A stretch of DNA of 64,000 nt, from assembly GCF_004770765.1 (NCBI RefSeq), contig NZ_RQFK01000007.1:248001-312000 (forward strand). Reading direction: 5' to 3'. The position numbers and the translations under genes are program-made. The stretch's first letter is position 1, and each line of letters starts with the position of its first letter. This DNA comes from Leptospira noumeaensis. GTDB lineage: Bacteria; Spirochaetota; Leptospiria; Leptospirales; Leptospiraceae. Below are positions 1 through 11,589 of this stretch, in pieces. The notes under the pieces were generated by a model. The model was not told where the DNA came from. It ran no database searches and saw nothing but the letters and a program-made list of their open reading frames with translations.

Positions 1-477
1 CCACATAAAACAAATCCACACCAAGAAGAATCCAAAGAATTTGGTATCTCTGTTGCGGGTTGGAACGATGTACCGGTTCGTGTTGCTTCTTGTTGTACTC
101 CCATTCCCGGTGATGAGATCATTGGTTTTATTACCAGAGGACGTGGGGTGAGTGTTCATAAAAAAGATTGTACGACGGCAACCAAACAACTCGAATGGAT
201 GAAAACCATTCCTGTTCGTTGGGAAGGCCCAGGGGAACCCATTCCAATTCAAATTGAAGTGCGTGCCAAAGACGTTCAAGGGATCTACTTATCTATGGTG
301 GAATCCATTTCTAGCACAGAAACAAATATTTTGGAAGCCGGAGCTTCATCACATCCGAATGGAACACTCACCGCCAAATTTATGTTAGAAGTTGATCATT
401 TGGACCAACTCAAAGAAATTTTGGAAAACTTAAGAATGATCCAAGGTGTGGTATTTGCAGAAAGGGTTAAAAAATAA
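1..477 (+). CDS. RelA/SpoT homolog, C-terminal part (5' end outside window)
   Basis: The frame is open from the first base and ends in TAA at 475-477. The visible part is the C-terminal regulatory half of a (p)ppGpp synthetase/hydrolase. It contains the end of the TGS/zinc-finger-type region, with the paired cysteines in VASCCTPIPGD followed by GFITRGRGVSVHKKDC, which is highly typical of RSH proteins, and then a C-terminal ACT domain of about 75 residues (from about IPIQIEVRAKD). RSH proteins make and degrade the stringent-response alarmone in the cytoplasm; the catalytic domains lie upstream of the window. Whether it is RelA-like or bifunctional cannot be decided from this end. The stop overlaps the convergent GH13 gene by 11 bases. 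Confidence 0.9.
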   Translation, partial: PHKTNPHQEESKEFGISVAGWNDVPVRVASCCTPIPGDEIIGFITRGRGVSVHKKDCTTATKQLEWMKTIPVRWEGPGEPIPIQIEVRAKDVQGIYLSMVESISSTETNILEAGASSHPNGTLTAKFMLEVDHLDQLKEILENLRMIQGVVFAERVKK

Positions 478-1858
478 ACCACTGCACTTGGTTCGGTCTC
501 AGTTTGAAATAAATCCCTTCTTCGGATTTTGTTTGTGGGTATTCAATTCCTGAGACAAGGTCGGTTAAACTCGTTTGGAATTGGATTCCTTCTTGGAAGG
601 GAATTCTTCCCGATACTTCCGAATTTGTATGATTCCATAAAACCAGTTCTGTATGATTTCCTGTTTGAATGGCTTTCATAAATATAGAAACACCACGAAA
701 CTCATTGTAATTCGGCAAATAAAACTTACTATCCGCATTTCTTTTGGCGATTGTTCCCAGTGCTAGTTTGTAAAATTCTTCTGAATGAGGATTTGGTATT
801 TCTAAATCGGTGCAAATCATTTGGACAGGAATTTTTCGAGTGAGTCCCTTTTCTTGTCCTTCATGAAATAACAAAATACACTCTGAGGTCGCAAGTAGAC
901 TAAAATAGGATTCTGAATTTTCACCAAATATATGTTTTGCTCTATCTTCGTCATGGTTTTCTAAAAATCGAATTTTTCTTAAATTAGAATTATCATTGAG
1001 ACTTTGAGAAACAGAAGAGAGTTGGTTTTCTTTCAGAACATCATAAAAGGATTTATCATAAGTGGCATCAAATCCTAATTCGAGTAATCGATTTTCCATA
1101 CCCCAATAAACTTCTGCGTAAAATTTAAAATGCGGAAAGTTTTTCCGCACAGCACGAATCACACGTTCCCAATCATAAACAGATTTTTTCCCATGAGTTT
1201 TTTCAAATACTTCGGGAAGAGGTAACATGGCCATATCACAACGAACACCATCACATTGTTTTGCGATTTCAAATAAAATTTGAATGTGTTTGTTTTCCAC
1301 ATTTGGATTTGAAAAATCCCATTGGATGGTATCTGTCCAACCATCAAAGTAAGGATCTCTTCCATGAGCATATACATTTCCATTAGGATGTTGGAATGAG
1401 TTTTTCGACTTAGCAGATGTATCTGCTTTCAAAAAAAAATCTGGATTAGAATCCACAATTGGGGAATCAATGGCCATATGGTTTGGCACAAAGTCTAAAA
1501 TTAGCTTTTTATTCCATTTTTGAATGAGTTTATATACGTTTGTTAGGTTGTCATACTCGGAAACCAAAGGGTCGGGAGTGTAAGAAAAAATGGAATATGG
1601 GGATCCATAAACATCTTCTGGTAGCAGTGGGTGTTTGGTCGCTTGGAATCCTGGCTGAAGTTCAGGCATTCTGCGTGCAATGGTTTGGGATTTGGGGCTA
1701 TTTTTCCAGACACCCATCAGCCAAATTTCATCGGCCCAAAGTATGGGAAGGGAATTTTGATTGGAAGAGAGAGCCCGTTCCAGAGGTTCCTTCATTTTTG
1801 TACAAAAAAGCCTTGAGCCTATCTCGTACAAATGGATTTGATGGAAGGGATGTTTCAT
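467..1858 (-). CDS. GH13 alpha-amylase family glycoside hydrolase
   Basis: This is a cytoplasmic (no signal peptide) TIM-barrel glycosidase of about 463 residues. Family GH13 landmarks are present in order: DFVPNHMA (beta-3), GVRCDMAM with the candidate nucleophile Asp near residue 208, FYAEVYW with the acid/base Glu near 249, and ENHDED with the transition-state Asp near 302. Members act on alpha-glucans or related alpha-glucosides; the exact substrate cannot be read from sequence. I use the ATG at 1858; a TTG four codons upstream is also possible, and neither has a clear Shine-Dalgarno. Its 5' end meets the divergent binding-protein gene head to head with no spacer, and its 3' end overlaps the RSH gene. 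Confidence 0.8.
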   Translation of the reverse strand: MKHPFHQIHLYEIGSRLFCTKMKEPLERALSSNQNSLPILWADEIWLMGVWKNSPKSQTIARRMPELQPGFQATKHPLLPEDVYGSPYSIFSYTPDPLVSEYDNLTNVYKLIQKWNKKLILDFVPNHMAIDSPIVDSNPDFFLKADTSAKSKNSFQHPNGNVYAHGRDPYFDGWTDTIQWDFSNPNVENKHIQILFEIAKQCDGVRCDMAMLPLPEVFEKTHGKKSVYDWERVIRAVRKNFPHFKFYAEVYWGMENRLLELGFDATYDKSFYDVLKENQLSSVSQSLNDNSNLRKIRFLENHDEDRAKHIFGENSESYFSLLATSECILLFHEGQEKGLTRKIPVQMICTDLEIPNPHSEEFYKLALGTIAKRNADSKFYLPNYNEFRGVSIFMKAIQTGNHTELVLWNHTNSEVSGRIPFQEGIQFQTSLTDLVSGIEYPQTKSEEGIYFKLRPNQVQWFIF

Positions 1859-3697
1859 AACAAAGTTCAAATATTCAAGTATAGTTCCTTCTTACGCAAG
1901 ATAGTTTTGGTTGGTTTGACAGGACTTTTGTCAATGGGCTTTTTCCTCCATTGTTCGGAAGAAGATACAAAAGAATCCTTGTCGAAGGTAAATGATCTTC
2001 CTTGGGAAGGTGATGTGAATTCCATACCCAATGCCCTTCGAATCAAAAATCCAGTGGCAGATCCTAAGGCCAAAAAAGGAGGTAGGATTCGCATTTATTC
2101 CCACCAGTTCCCAAAATCTTTGAATTATTATTTGGATCAGTTTACAACCACAGCACGGATCTTTACCAGTTTGTATGAACCGCTCACGGGGTACCACCCA
2201 CTGACTTTGGAAACCATTCCTCATTTAGCAAGGGATTGGAAAATCTCTCCTGATAAAAAGAAATTTACTTTCTACTTAGATCCGAACGCTCGTTGGTCTG
2301 ATGGAAAACCAGTAACAGCAGATGACGTGATCTTTACCTATGATACCATCATGAATCCCAAAAATGGAACTGCCGTGTTCCGTGTATCCTTATCTAGATT
2401 TTTAAAACCGGTGAAGTTGGGTGATCTAACGGTTGTTTTTGAAGCAAAGGAAGTTCATTGGAATAATTTTAATGATATTGCTTCTTCCATTTTTATTTTG
2501 CCGAAACATCATTTCGAAGGAAAAGATTTTAATAAGGAAAATATGGAGTTCCCGGTTGTGTCTGGTCCCTATAAAATCACAGAGGTTAAAAAGAATCGTT
2601 ATATCAAATTAGAACGAAGAGGGGACTGGTGGCAAAGGGCCTATCCTTTTAACGAAGGACGAAATAACTTTGATCAAATTGTTTATAAAGTTTATAACGA
2701 AGAAGCAGTTGCTCTCCAAGCCTTTAAAAAAGGAGACATTGATATTTATCCAGTGTATTCCGCTTTTGTTTGGGTAGAAGAGGCTAAGGGGGATGCCTTT
2801 GATAAAAATTGGATTGCCAAACAAAGGATATTCAATTTAAAACCGATTGGTTTCCAAGGTTGGGCGATGAACTCGAGACGACCTATTTTCTCTGACAAAC
2901 GAGTGAGAGAGGCAATGAACCTGCTTGTGAATCGTAAATTAATGATCGATAAACTAGCATATGGTGAATACGACCCAACGAACAGTTATTACCCTGATTT
3001 TTATTTAGGTGGTGAAAAAAATCCAAACGAACCAACGGAATTTAACATTGAAAAGGCTAGAAAACTTTTAGCAGAAGCAGGTTGGAAACCCAATAAAGAA
3101 GGGATCTTGGAAAAAGATGGAAAACCATTCCAGTTTTCTATCTTAGATCGAGATAAAAAAACAGAAAAGTATTTCACCTTGTTTTTAGAAAAAGCAAAAG
3201 AAGTGGGGATTCGCGCATCTATTGACACTTTGGATTTAGCTGCCTGGAGCGAACGAGTGGATAAATACGACTTTGATATGACCTGGGCTGCTTGGGGATC
3301 GGGAGTGTTCAAAGATCCTGAATCACAATGGCTTTCTAAATATGCAGATGAAGAGGGACAACCCAACTTGCCCGGACTAAAAATTCCAGAAGTTGACAAA
3401 CTCATTGGAAAACAAAAAACAGAATTTTCTGTATCCAATCGTAATGAAATTTTGAAACAAATCGATCGCATTGTTTATAAAGAATATCCTTATGTTTTGT
3501 TATGGCATTTACCAAGTACGAGACTTCTGTATTGGCAAAAATATGGCGTTCCGAATTTACCTTTAGGTAAGTATGGAGATGAAAGTTTTTCTTCTGACTA
3601 CTGGTGGTATGATGAAGAGAAAGATAAAAATCTATCAAAAGCCGTTTCCAAGAAGGAAAAATTTACAGATTACGAAGCAATTGTACGTTGGAAGTAG
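1850..3697 (+). CDS. Extracellular solute-binding lipoprotein, family 5 (peptide-type, YejA-like)
   Basis: About 615 residues. A hydrophobic segment ends in the spirochaetal-type lipobox GFFLHC, so the mature protein is probably a lipid-anchored periplasmic binding protein. The body matches SBP_bac_5 proteins: GGRIRIYSHQFPKSLN at the mature start, then the ARWSDGKPVTADDVIFTYD segment that is nearly diagnostic, and late DPESQWLS. Its overall pattern is closest to the YejA/oligopeptide subgroup of ABC importers. No permease or ATPase genes lie beside it, so partners must be encoded elsewhere. Start codons at 1832, 1841 and 1850 are all in frame; the last leaves the most normal signal peptide, but the GGAAGGG motif is too close to it, so the start is uncertain. 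Confidence 0.85.
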   Translation: MFHNKVQIFKYSSFLRKIVLVGLTGLLSMGFFLHCSEEDTKESLSKVNDLPWEGDVNSIPNALRIKNPVADPKAKKGGRIRIYSHQFPKSLNYYLDQFTTTARIFTSLYEPLTGYHPLTLETIPHLARDWKISPDKKKFTFYLDPNARWSDGKPVTADDVIFTYDTIMNPKNGTAVFRVSLSRFLKPVKLGDLTVVFEAKEVHWNNFNDIASSIFILPKHHFEGKDFNKENMEFPVVSGPYKITEVKKNRYIKLERRGDWWQRAYPFNEGRNNFDQIVYKVYNEEAVALQAFKKGDIDIYPVYSAFVWVEEAKGDAFDKNWIAKQRIFNLKPIGFQGWAMNSRRPIFSDKRVREAMNLLVNRKLMIDKLAYGEYDPTNSYYPDFYLGGEKNPNEPTEFNIEKARKLLAEAGWKPNKEGILEKDGKPFQFSILDRDKKTEKYFTLFLEKAKEVGIRASIDTLDLAAWSERVDKYDFDMTWAAWGSGVFKDPESQWLSKYADEEGQPNLPGLKIPEVDKLIGKQKTEFSVSNRNEILKQIDRIVYKEYPYVLLWHLPSTRLLYWQKYGVPNLPLGKYGDESFSSDYWWYDEEKDKNLSKAVSKKEKFTDYEAIVRWK

Positions 3698-3706
3698 AAT
3701 CTAATC

Positions 3707-4789
3707 GTGTCTGAAAAAAAGGGCCCGATCAAGGGGATTCGCGATCGGATCAGCCAACTCTGGAACCAATATCCAAACTGGGGAAAAATACCCCAGTTTC
3801 TGGAGTTACTTGAGAAAGGTCTCGACAAAGAGCTGTTTGTCGATCCTGATAAAAAAGAAATCCCCATTCCCATCGAAGACCTTCCTGTTGATGAAGTATT
3901 ACGAAAGTCAGGATTCTTTCGTAATTTGTATGAAAAACTTTTTCCTGTTTCCCATGTTTTCCGAATCACATATAGATATGATCGTGAATTTTTGGATAAC
4001 TTTATGCCACTCTCTAAGGACGGCTACATCGGTAGGGGTTCTTATAAGTTTGTTTATAAACTTCCCTGGAACCAAGTGGTAAAAATTGGAAAATCAAAGT
4101 TACCTTCTGATGCCATATTTGGAACTTTATTTAAAGAAGTTGGCAAAGACCTTTCTCGGTTTTTAAAACCAGAAGAGTTGGAATTACGTGATTTTTTAAG
4201 AAACCAAACCTCTAGGGATTCTAAAAAAGACGAAATTGATTTTAAATTCAAACGTTTGGGATTGGAGCGACTCCATTATTGGAAACTAAAGTCTCTCATT
4301 CCTGATCTCGTGGTTCCCACGCGATTTTTTATGGGGATGCGAGTGAGAAACAATCCATTTGGAGTTCCCAATGTCACTCTTACACCTTGCGACCAACAAC
4401 CGTTACTTGCTGGGAAACATCTAAAAGAATTCACCATACGAAACGAGAAGTTGGACCAAAATCCCATAATGGACAAACTTTTTCCCAAATGGAAATTGAA
4501 TTTTGACTCTCATCGGTTTGGTGTGATTTCTAAATCGAAACTTAAAAAAATTGCAGTGGATTTTAATCGTGTGATTGAAGTCACAAAGTTTCTAGCAGAA
4601 GAAGAAAAGTTAATCTTTGATATCCATGCTGAAAATATCATCATCACTTTGCCCGATTTTGAGTTAAAAATTTTTGATTTCCACGTTTTTGATGACTATT
4701 TGTATGAACCTTCCGAAGAAAACCCAACACCTGAGATGGATCATATTCTAATCATAGAAGAATTTATCAAATCGTTTGAATTGGACTGA
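3707..4789 (+). CDS. Protein-kinase-like fold protein of unknown substrate
   Basis: 360 residues with a GTG start and a GGAAG about 12 bases upstream. I do not recognise a named family, but protein-kinase-like motifs are visible. IGRGSYKFVYKL near residue 107 resembles a glycine-rich loop, VVKIGKSK a beta-3 lysine strand, FDIHAENIII near 307 a D-x-H-x-x-N catalytic loop as in APH/choline-kinase-like enzymes, and IFDFHVFD a metal-binding DFG equivalent. The region before residue 100 is unlike any domain I know. It sits 9 bases after the peptide-binding lipoprotein and 3 bases before the GT-C membrane protein, so the three are probably co-transcribed. Kinase activity is inference. Confidence 0.6.
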   Translation: MSEKKGPIKGIRDRISQLWNQYPNWGKIPQFLELLEKGLDKELFVDPDKKEIPIPIEDLPVDEVLRKSGFFRNLYEKLFPVSHVFRITYRYDREFLDNFMPLSKDGYIGRGSYKFVYKLPWNQVVKIGKSKLPSDAIFGTLFKEVGKDLSRFLKPEELELRDFLRNQTSRDSKKDEIDFKFKRLGLERLHYWKLKSLIPDLVVPTRFFMGMRVRNNPFGVPNVTLTPCDQQPLLAGKHLKEFTIRNEKLDQNPIMDKLFPKWKLNFDSHRFGVISKSKLKKIAVDFNRVIEVTKFLAEEEKLIFDIHAENIIITLPDFELKIFDFHVFDDYLYEPSEENPTPEMDHILIIEEFIKSFELD

Positions 4790-4792
4790 TTT

Positions 4793-6361
4793 ATGTTATT
4801 TTTCAAACGAAATTTATTTTCTTTTTATATACTTTCTTTTCTTTTTTTTGCATTCGCGTGTTACCAAAGTTTTAGATGGAAGTGGATCTGTGATGATGCG
4901 TATATCAGTTTTGTTTATGCACGCAATTTATACGAAGGTTCAGGACTTGTTTTTAATTTAGGAGAAAGGGTCGAGGGATATACAAATTTCCTTTGGACCA
5001 TCTTACTTTCCATAGGTTATTTACTGAAAATAGAACCCCAAATTTTATCTTTGATCCTTGGCATTTTCTTTTATTTGATGACTCTTTTTTTATTTTTTAA
5101 CGAAGAAAATCGTATCTCCTTTGGCAAAATTTATCCTCTTCTTGTTGTTCATTTGGCTTTATTCTTTCACCTTCATATCTTTGCTACCTCGGGTTTAGAA
5201 ACTTCTCTTTTTACTTTTTTAGTATCTTTTGGACTCCTCTTATGGGAAAAAGATAAGAGCTTACTTTTGTTTGTATTTTTACTTTCCGCATTGGTTCGAC
5301 CAGAAGGTGCTCTTTTTTTATCTATTGCATCCCTGGATTTAATGGTTCGGAAACGAAGTTGGATTCCAATCGTTTCAGGAATTTTGTTCCTTGGATTTTT
5401 AGGTTTTCGGTATTTTTATTATGATGATATTTTACCAAATACCTTTTATGCGAAGGGAAATAAGGGAGCTTACTTTTCGCAAGGGCTCTATTATCTCTTA
5501 TATTTTCTAAAGTCATATCCGCTTTACCTTTTTGTATTGGTAATTGCTGGGATTCAAATTTATAAGTCGTTTTTGAATCAGAAAAAGTTCCGACTTTTAC
5601 TTCCTTCAATTCTTTTATACATTCTTTACGTATTGTATGTTGGTGGGGATTTTATGGGAATTCGGTTCTGGATTCCTGTTTTGCCGTATCTATCTTATTT
5701 GGCATTTCGTCAAATTCATGATTGGGATTTGGATTCTAGAATTGAATCTAAAAGATCATCCTTATTTTTTTCATTTTATACAAAGAACCAAATCATAGTT
5801 TCTTTTTTCTTTATTTTGTCTGCTGCCGTTTATATCGATCCATTAAAAATAAATGGATCTAGAGTTGCCGATTGGCATGGGATTGTCGAAGAACGGATGT
5901 TTTATGAAGATCACTTGGTTGACACTTCCAGATACGACAATGAAGCGCTTTCTCTGTTTCGAGTGGCTTTTTTTGGTGCGCAGGCTCATTTTATTTATTA
6001 CCTAAGACCAGCCTTTGCCTTTGAAGCGGAATCGGGCTTGACCGATAGAGAATTTGCTAAAAAGAAAATTGAAGTAAGGGGAAGGATCGGTCACGAAAGC
6101 AATTTAGAGTTAAAAGATTTACTCGACCGAAAAGTAGATATTTTACTGGATAACCGACTACATGATACATATCTACCGCATATCCAATACACTTGGCGAA
6201 ACATTCCTTTAAAGTTTTATCTTGTATCCTATGATCCCGTAAAAATAAATTCTCTTTGTAGCCGAAGTGATTGGAATTGTAAAGATTTATACCAATCATT
6301 TCAAACCAACCACTGGGATAAAACAAAACCAAAAACGTTTCTGGAGACCAATGGAATTTAA
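4793..6361 (+). CDS. GT-C fold integral membrane glycosyltransferase-like protein
   Basis: 522 residues with about ten hydrophobic segments through residue 360 and a soluble C-terminal part. The first extracytoplasmic loop contains WKWICDDAYISFVYARNL followed by the GERVEGYTNFLWT segment. This resembles the acidic loop of polyprenyl-phosphate-dependent GT-C transferases (arabinofuranosyltransferase/PMT-like), in which the DD pair binds the lipid-linked donor. The sugar and acceptor are unknown. The gene starts 3 bases after the kinase-like gene and its end overlaps the following YfiH-type gene by 11 bases, which indicates an operon. Confidence 0.7.
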   Translation: MLFFKRNLFSFYILSFLFFAFACYQSFRWKWICDDAYISFVYARNLYEGSGLVFNLGERVEGYTNFLWTILLSIGYLLKIEPQILSLILGIFFYLMTLFLFFNEENRISFGKIYPLLVVHLALFFHLHIFATSGLETSLFTFLVSFGLLLWEKDKSLLLFVFLLSALVRPEGALFLSIASLDLMVRKRSWIPIVSGILFLGFLGFRYFYYDDILPNTFYAKGNKGAYFSQGLYYLLYFLKSYPLYLFVLVIAGIQIYKSFLNQKKFRLLLPSILLYILYVLYVGGDFMGIRFWIPVLPYLSYLAFRQIHDWDLDSRIESKRSSLFFSFYTKNQIIVSFFFILSAAVYIDPLKINGSRVADWHGIVEERMFYEDHLVDTSRYDNEALSLFRVAFFGAQAHFIYYLRPAFAFEAESGLTDREFAKKKIEVRGRIGHESNLELKDLLDRKVDILLDNRLHDTYLPHIQYTWRNIPLKFYLVSYDPVKINSLCSRSDWNCKDLYQSFQTNHWDKTKPKTFLETNGI

Positions 6362-7091
6362 TAGAGAAATTTCCCTTCCTTATGGAAAAATAAAGTTGGG
6401 AACTGCCGGCAAACAAAGTTTAGACGGTTTGAAAAAAAAATACCCATCTTATCCTAAAGATGCAAAAACCTGGAAGGATTATACTGAAGTTTGGGTGAAA
6501 GAGAAATATAAATCACCAACGCCCACCGTTTTTACGCTGAACCAAGTGCACGGAGATTCTCTCCACCAAATTTTACCGGGTTCAGTTGACGAAAATTCGG
6601 GTCTGGTCCATGAGGGGGACGGGTTGTATACGGAATTGCCAAATTCCATTCTTATTGTTCGCACCGCAGATTGTGTTCCTGTGTATTTATATTCAAACAA
6701 ACGACCGTTTGTTGCTATAGTTCATTCTGGTTGGAAGGGAACTAGTTTAGGGATCACAGAACGAATGATTGAGAGAGCTATCGAATTCGGTTTTTCGGAA
6801 GAGGAACTTTATTTAGAAATTGGACCTTATATTCAAGGTTCTGATTATGAAGTAGAAGAAGATGTTGCCAATTTATTTATCCCATTAGGAACGGGGGTTT
6901 GTCACGTAACAGGAAAGGAAAAGTTTTTACTCGATGTGGGCCTTGCCATTGAATCCAGAGTGAAAGAACGATTTGAAAAAATTGGAGGGATACAGAATTT
7001 GCGAACGAATGTTTTCCAGAGCCCTCTTTACTTTAGCCACAGAGCCAAAGAAGAAGGCCGGAATTTGAATTTTATACTTTGGGAATCTTAA
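6351..7091 (+). CDS. YfiH/LACC1-type laccase-domain protein (multicopper-oxidase-like purine nucleoside phosphorylase)
   Basis: 246 residues. The start at 6351 has GGAG seven bases upstream and lies inside the end of the preceding gene; a longer reading frame upstream is not needed. Family landmarks are clear: NQVHGD, then RTADCVPVYLY with the conserved Cys, VHSGWKGTS with the conserved His, and IGPYIQGSDYEV. Bacterial YfiH relatives are cytoplasmic zinc proteins with purine nucleoside phosphorylase/adenosine deaminase activity, and some are linked to fidelity of peptidoglycan synthesis; older databases call them polyphenol oxidases. It overlaps the convergent receiver gene by 20 bases. Confidence 0.9.
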   Translation: MEFNREISLPYGKIKLGTAGKQSLDGLKKKYPSYPKDAKTWKDYTEVWVKEKYKSPTPTVFTLNQVHGDSLHQILPGSVDENSGLVHEGDGLYTELPNSILIVRTADCVPVYLYSNKRPFVAIVHSGWKGTSLGITERMIERAIEFGFSEEELYLEIGPYIQGSDYEVEEDVANLFIPLGTGVCHVTGKEKFLLDVGLAIESRVKERFEKIGGIQNLRTNVFQSPLYFSHRAKEEGRNLNFILWES

Positions 7092-7482
7092 GTAGGGTTT
7101 CTTTGATTTTCTCTAGGATTTTTTCTCGTTTGATCGGTTTGACAATATAATCCATCGCCCCATTTTCAAGAAGTGCCTTGATGACCGAAGGAGTATTTTC
7201 CTCGGAAATAAAAAGAATTCTTGGAAGTACACCCATTTCTTTCATATCCCAGAAAGCTGCATAACCATCGACCTCAGGTAGAAAAATTTCAATCGTCACA
7301 AGATCAATCTGTTGGCGATTGTCCTTGTACATTTGCAAAAGTTCTTTTCCTGTTTCGGCAACTCCGATGATTTTGAAACCTTCTGATTCCAAAATTTGTT
7401 GGAGCTGTTTGGATTGGAATTTGGAATTCTCAGCGATGAGAATCTGGTAAGGTCTGCCTGTCGGTCCGATGCCTGCTTGCAT
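7072..7482 (-). CDS. Stand-alone receiver domain with degenerate acidic site
   Basis: 136 residues. The ATG at 7482 has GGAAGA at good spacing and lies 16 bases after the leuB stop; upstream in-frame starts would run into leuB. The fold is CheY-like with the conserved lysine (YIVKPI, Lys115), but the acidic pocket is altered. The usual DD pair near the N-terminus is Glu-Asn (LIAENS), and the phospho-acceptor Asp position is Glu65 (TIEIFLPEVDG). It may therefore be a non-phosphorylated, conformationally fixed receiver. Being the last gene of the pgm-argD-leuB set suggests co-expression, but no link to leucine or arginine metabolism is shown. Confidence 0.8.
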   Translation of the reverse strand: MQAGIGPTGRPYQILIAENSKFQSKQLQQILESEGFKIIGVAETGKELLQMYKDNRQQIDLVTIEIFLPEVDGYAAFWDMKEMGVLPRILFISEENTPSVIKALLENGAMDYIVKPIKREKILEKIKETLLKIPKV

Positions 7483-7498
7483 ATAGTTCTTCCGTAGT

Positions 7499-9788
<2,290 letters not shown>

Positions 9789-9792
<4 letters not shown>

Positions 9793-11543
9793 TTTAGACC
9801 TGCCAGTTGTAAAAATTCTGTTTCTGCTAGGGAAATTTCTTTTCCAAGAGATTCCCATAAACTGGAAATTTCTGATTGTTTTTTTGGTTTTTTTAAAGAA
9901 GCAAAGGAAGAGTATACTTTTACCTTTGGTTCTGTTCCGGAAGGACGAATGGTGAGTTTGGCATTTCCTTCCAGTTCCACTTGGATGACATTGGATTTTG
10001 GCATTCCTTTGAACACAGAGGCCTTGGCTTTTCCATCCGCTTTTTGTGTTTCGTAATCGAGGACTCCCACAACCTTCCGTCCGCCAATGGATTTCCCAAT
10101 TAAGTTTTCCGACCGAAGTGTTTCGATGGATTTTTTAATTTTGTCTTGGCCCGAACTTCCTTCCAAGGTCAAAGAATACAAACTTTCGCGATACAATCCG
10201 TATTTTAAATAAATCGCATCGAGGTAGGAAAGGAGGTCTCCCTTTTCTGCAAGGATTTCTACAAAGAGTAAAGCACTAGATAAAGAATCTTTGTCCCGAA
10301 CAAAGGGTACGGGTAGGTATCCATAAGATTCCTCACCACCAAACAAGAAGATATTATTTTTCTTTGATTCAATTTGTTTCATCTCTTCTGCGATGTATTT
10401 GAATCCAGTGAGTACGTTTTTGATTTTGATTCCGTTTTTTTTCGCAATCGCTTCTTGTAAGTCAGTTGTCACAATGGTTTTTACCAAATGATAGATTTTG
10501 GTTTTAGATTTTTTCCTTTCGGAAAGGTAAGCTGCCATAATCGAACCAATTTGGTTTCCATTCAGATATTCGTATTCCCCATCAGGGCGACGAACTCCTA
10601 CACCCAGTCTATCTGCATCTGGATCTGTGGCAATGAAGGTGGCTGCTTTTTTCTTTTTGGCGTAAAACTCACATAAGGCGAGAGCTTCTTTTTCTTCTGG
10701 ATTTGGGTATTTTACAGTTGGAAATTCCCCGTCCGGTTTTTTTTGTTCAGGAACAAGGAAAACCGATTTGTATCCAAAGAAATTTAACATTTCTTTCATA
10801 TAATCTCCACCAGTTCCATGTAACGGAGAGTATACGATTCCAAGATCATTTCTTGTTTTTTGTTTTACTGATGAAAGGATTCCTGCTTGTTTTAAATCCT
10901 TTAAGTAAGTTTTAAAAACCACAGATCCCACAGGTTTTACGAATTTTTTATATTCTTTATCTGTTTTTTTGACAAGAGGAATTGTCGACCAGTCACTTAT
11001 CCCGCTAATCCTTCCTATGATAAGTGAGTCATCTGGAGGAACGAGTTGTCCACCGTCTGCAAGGTAGGCTTTGAATCCATTGTATTCTGGTGGATTGTGA
11101 GATGCAGTAATAACAATCCCACCACTGGCTTTGTAATGGCGAATGGCATATGATAAAAGTGGAGTAGGAGTTACCTTGGGAAAAATATAAACTTTCACAC
11201 CAAGTTTAGCGGCGATACCGGCAGAGAGTTCTGCAAATTCTTTAGAGAGCCTTCTTGAATCATAAGCGATGACGATGGAGGCATCTTTTTTAGTATCTCT
11301 TAAATAGCTGATAAAACCAAGAGCGGCGCGACCTACTGTGTAGAGGTTCATCTTGCCGATTCCATTTCCAATTTTTCCCCGAATTCCCCCCGTTCCGAAA
11401 GTGAGTGGACTTGAGTAGGCATCGACGAGCTCCGAACGGATCCCCGCCTTCCAATCTTCGAGAGCCTTTTTGGCTTCATTCTGGATTTCCGATGAAAAAG
11501 GTGATTTCGTCCAAGATAGGATATTGTCTTCTGGTTTCAACAT
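9789..11543 (-). CDS. Phosphoglucomutase/phosphomannomutase (phospho-sugar mutase)
   Basis: 584 residues, matching the long PgcA/PGM2-like alpha-D-phosphohexomutases. It shows the phosphoserine loop TASHNPPEYNG, the metal loop DPDADRLGVG, the sugar-specificity loop GGEESYGY and the phosphate-binding RPSGTEPKVKVY near the end. It interconverts hexose 1- and 6-phosphates in the cytoplasm, feeding glycan and LPS precursors. First gene of the minus-strand pgm-argD-leuB-receiver set; the promoter must lie in the 46-base gap shared with the divergent aminotransferase gene. Confidence 0.9.
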
Positions 11544-11589
11544 AGCTTACATACTAATCTTTTGAAGCTAAGTAGTCTGGAAATCAATT

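Noticed and set aside
3001..3471. A 156-codon minus-strand frame over the binding-protein gene
   Set aside because: Ser/Phe-rich antisense shadow of a well-supported lipoprotein gene.
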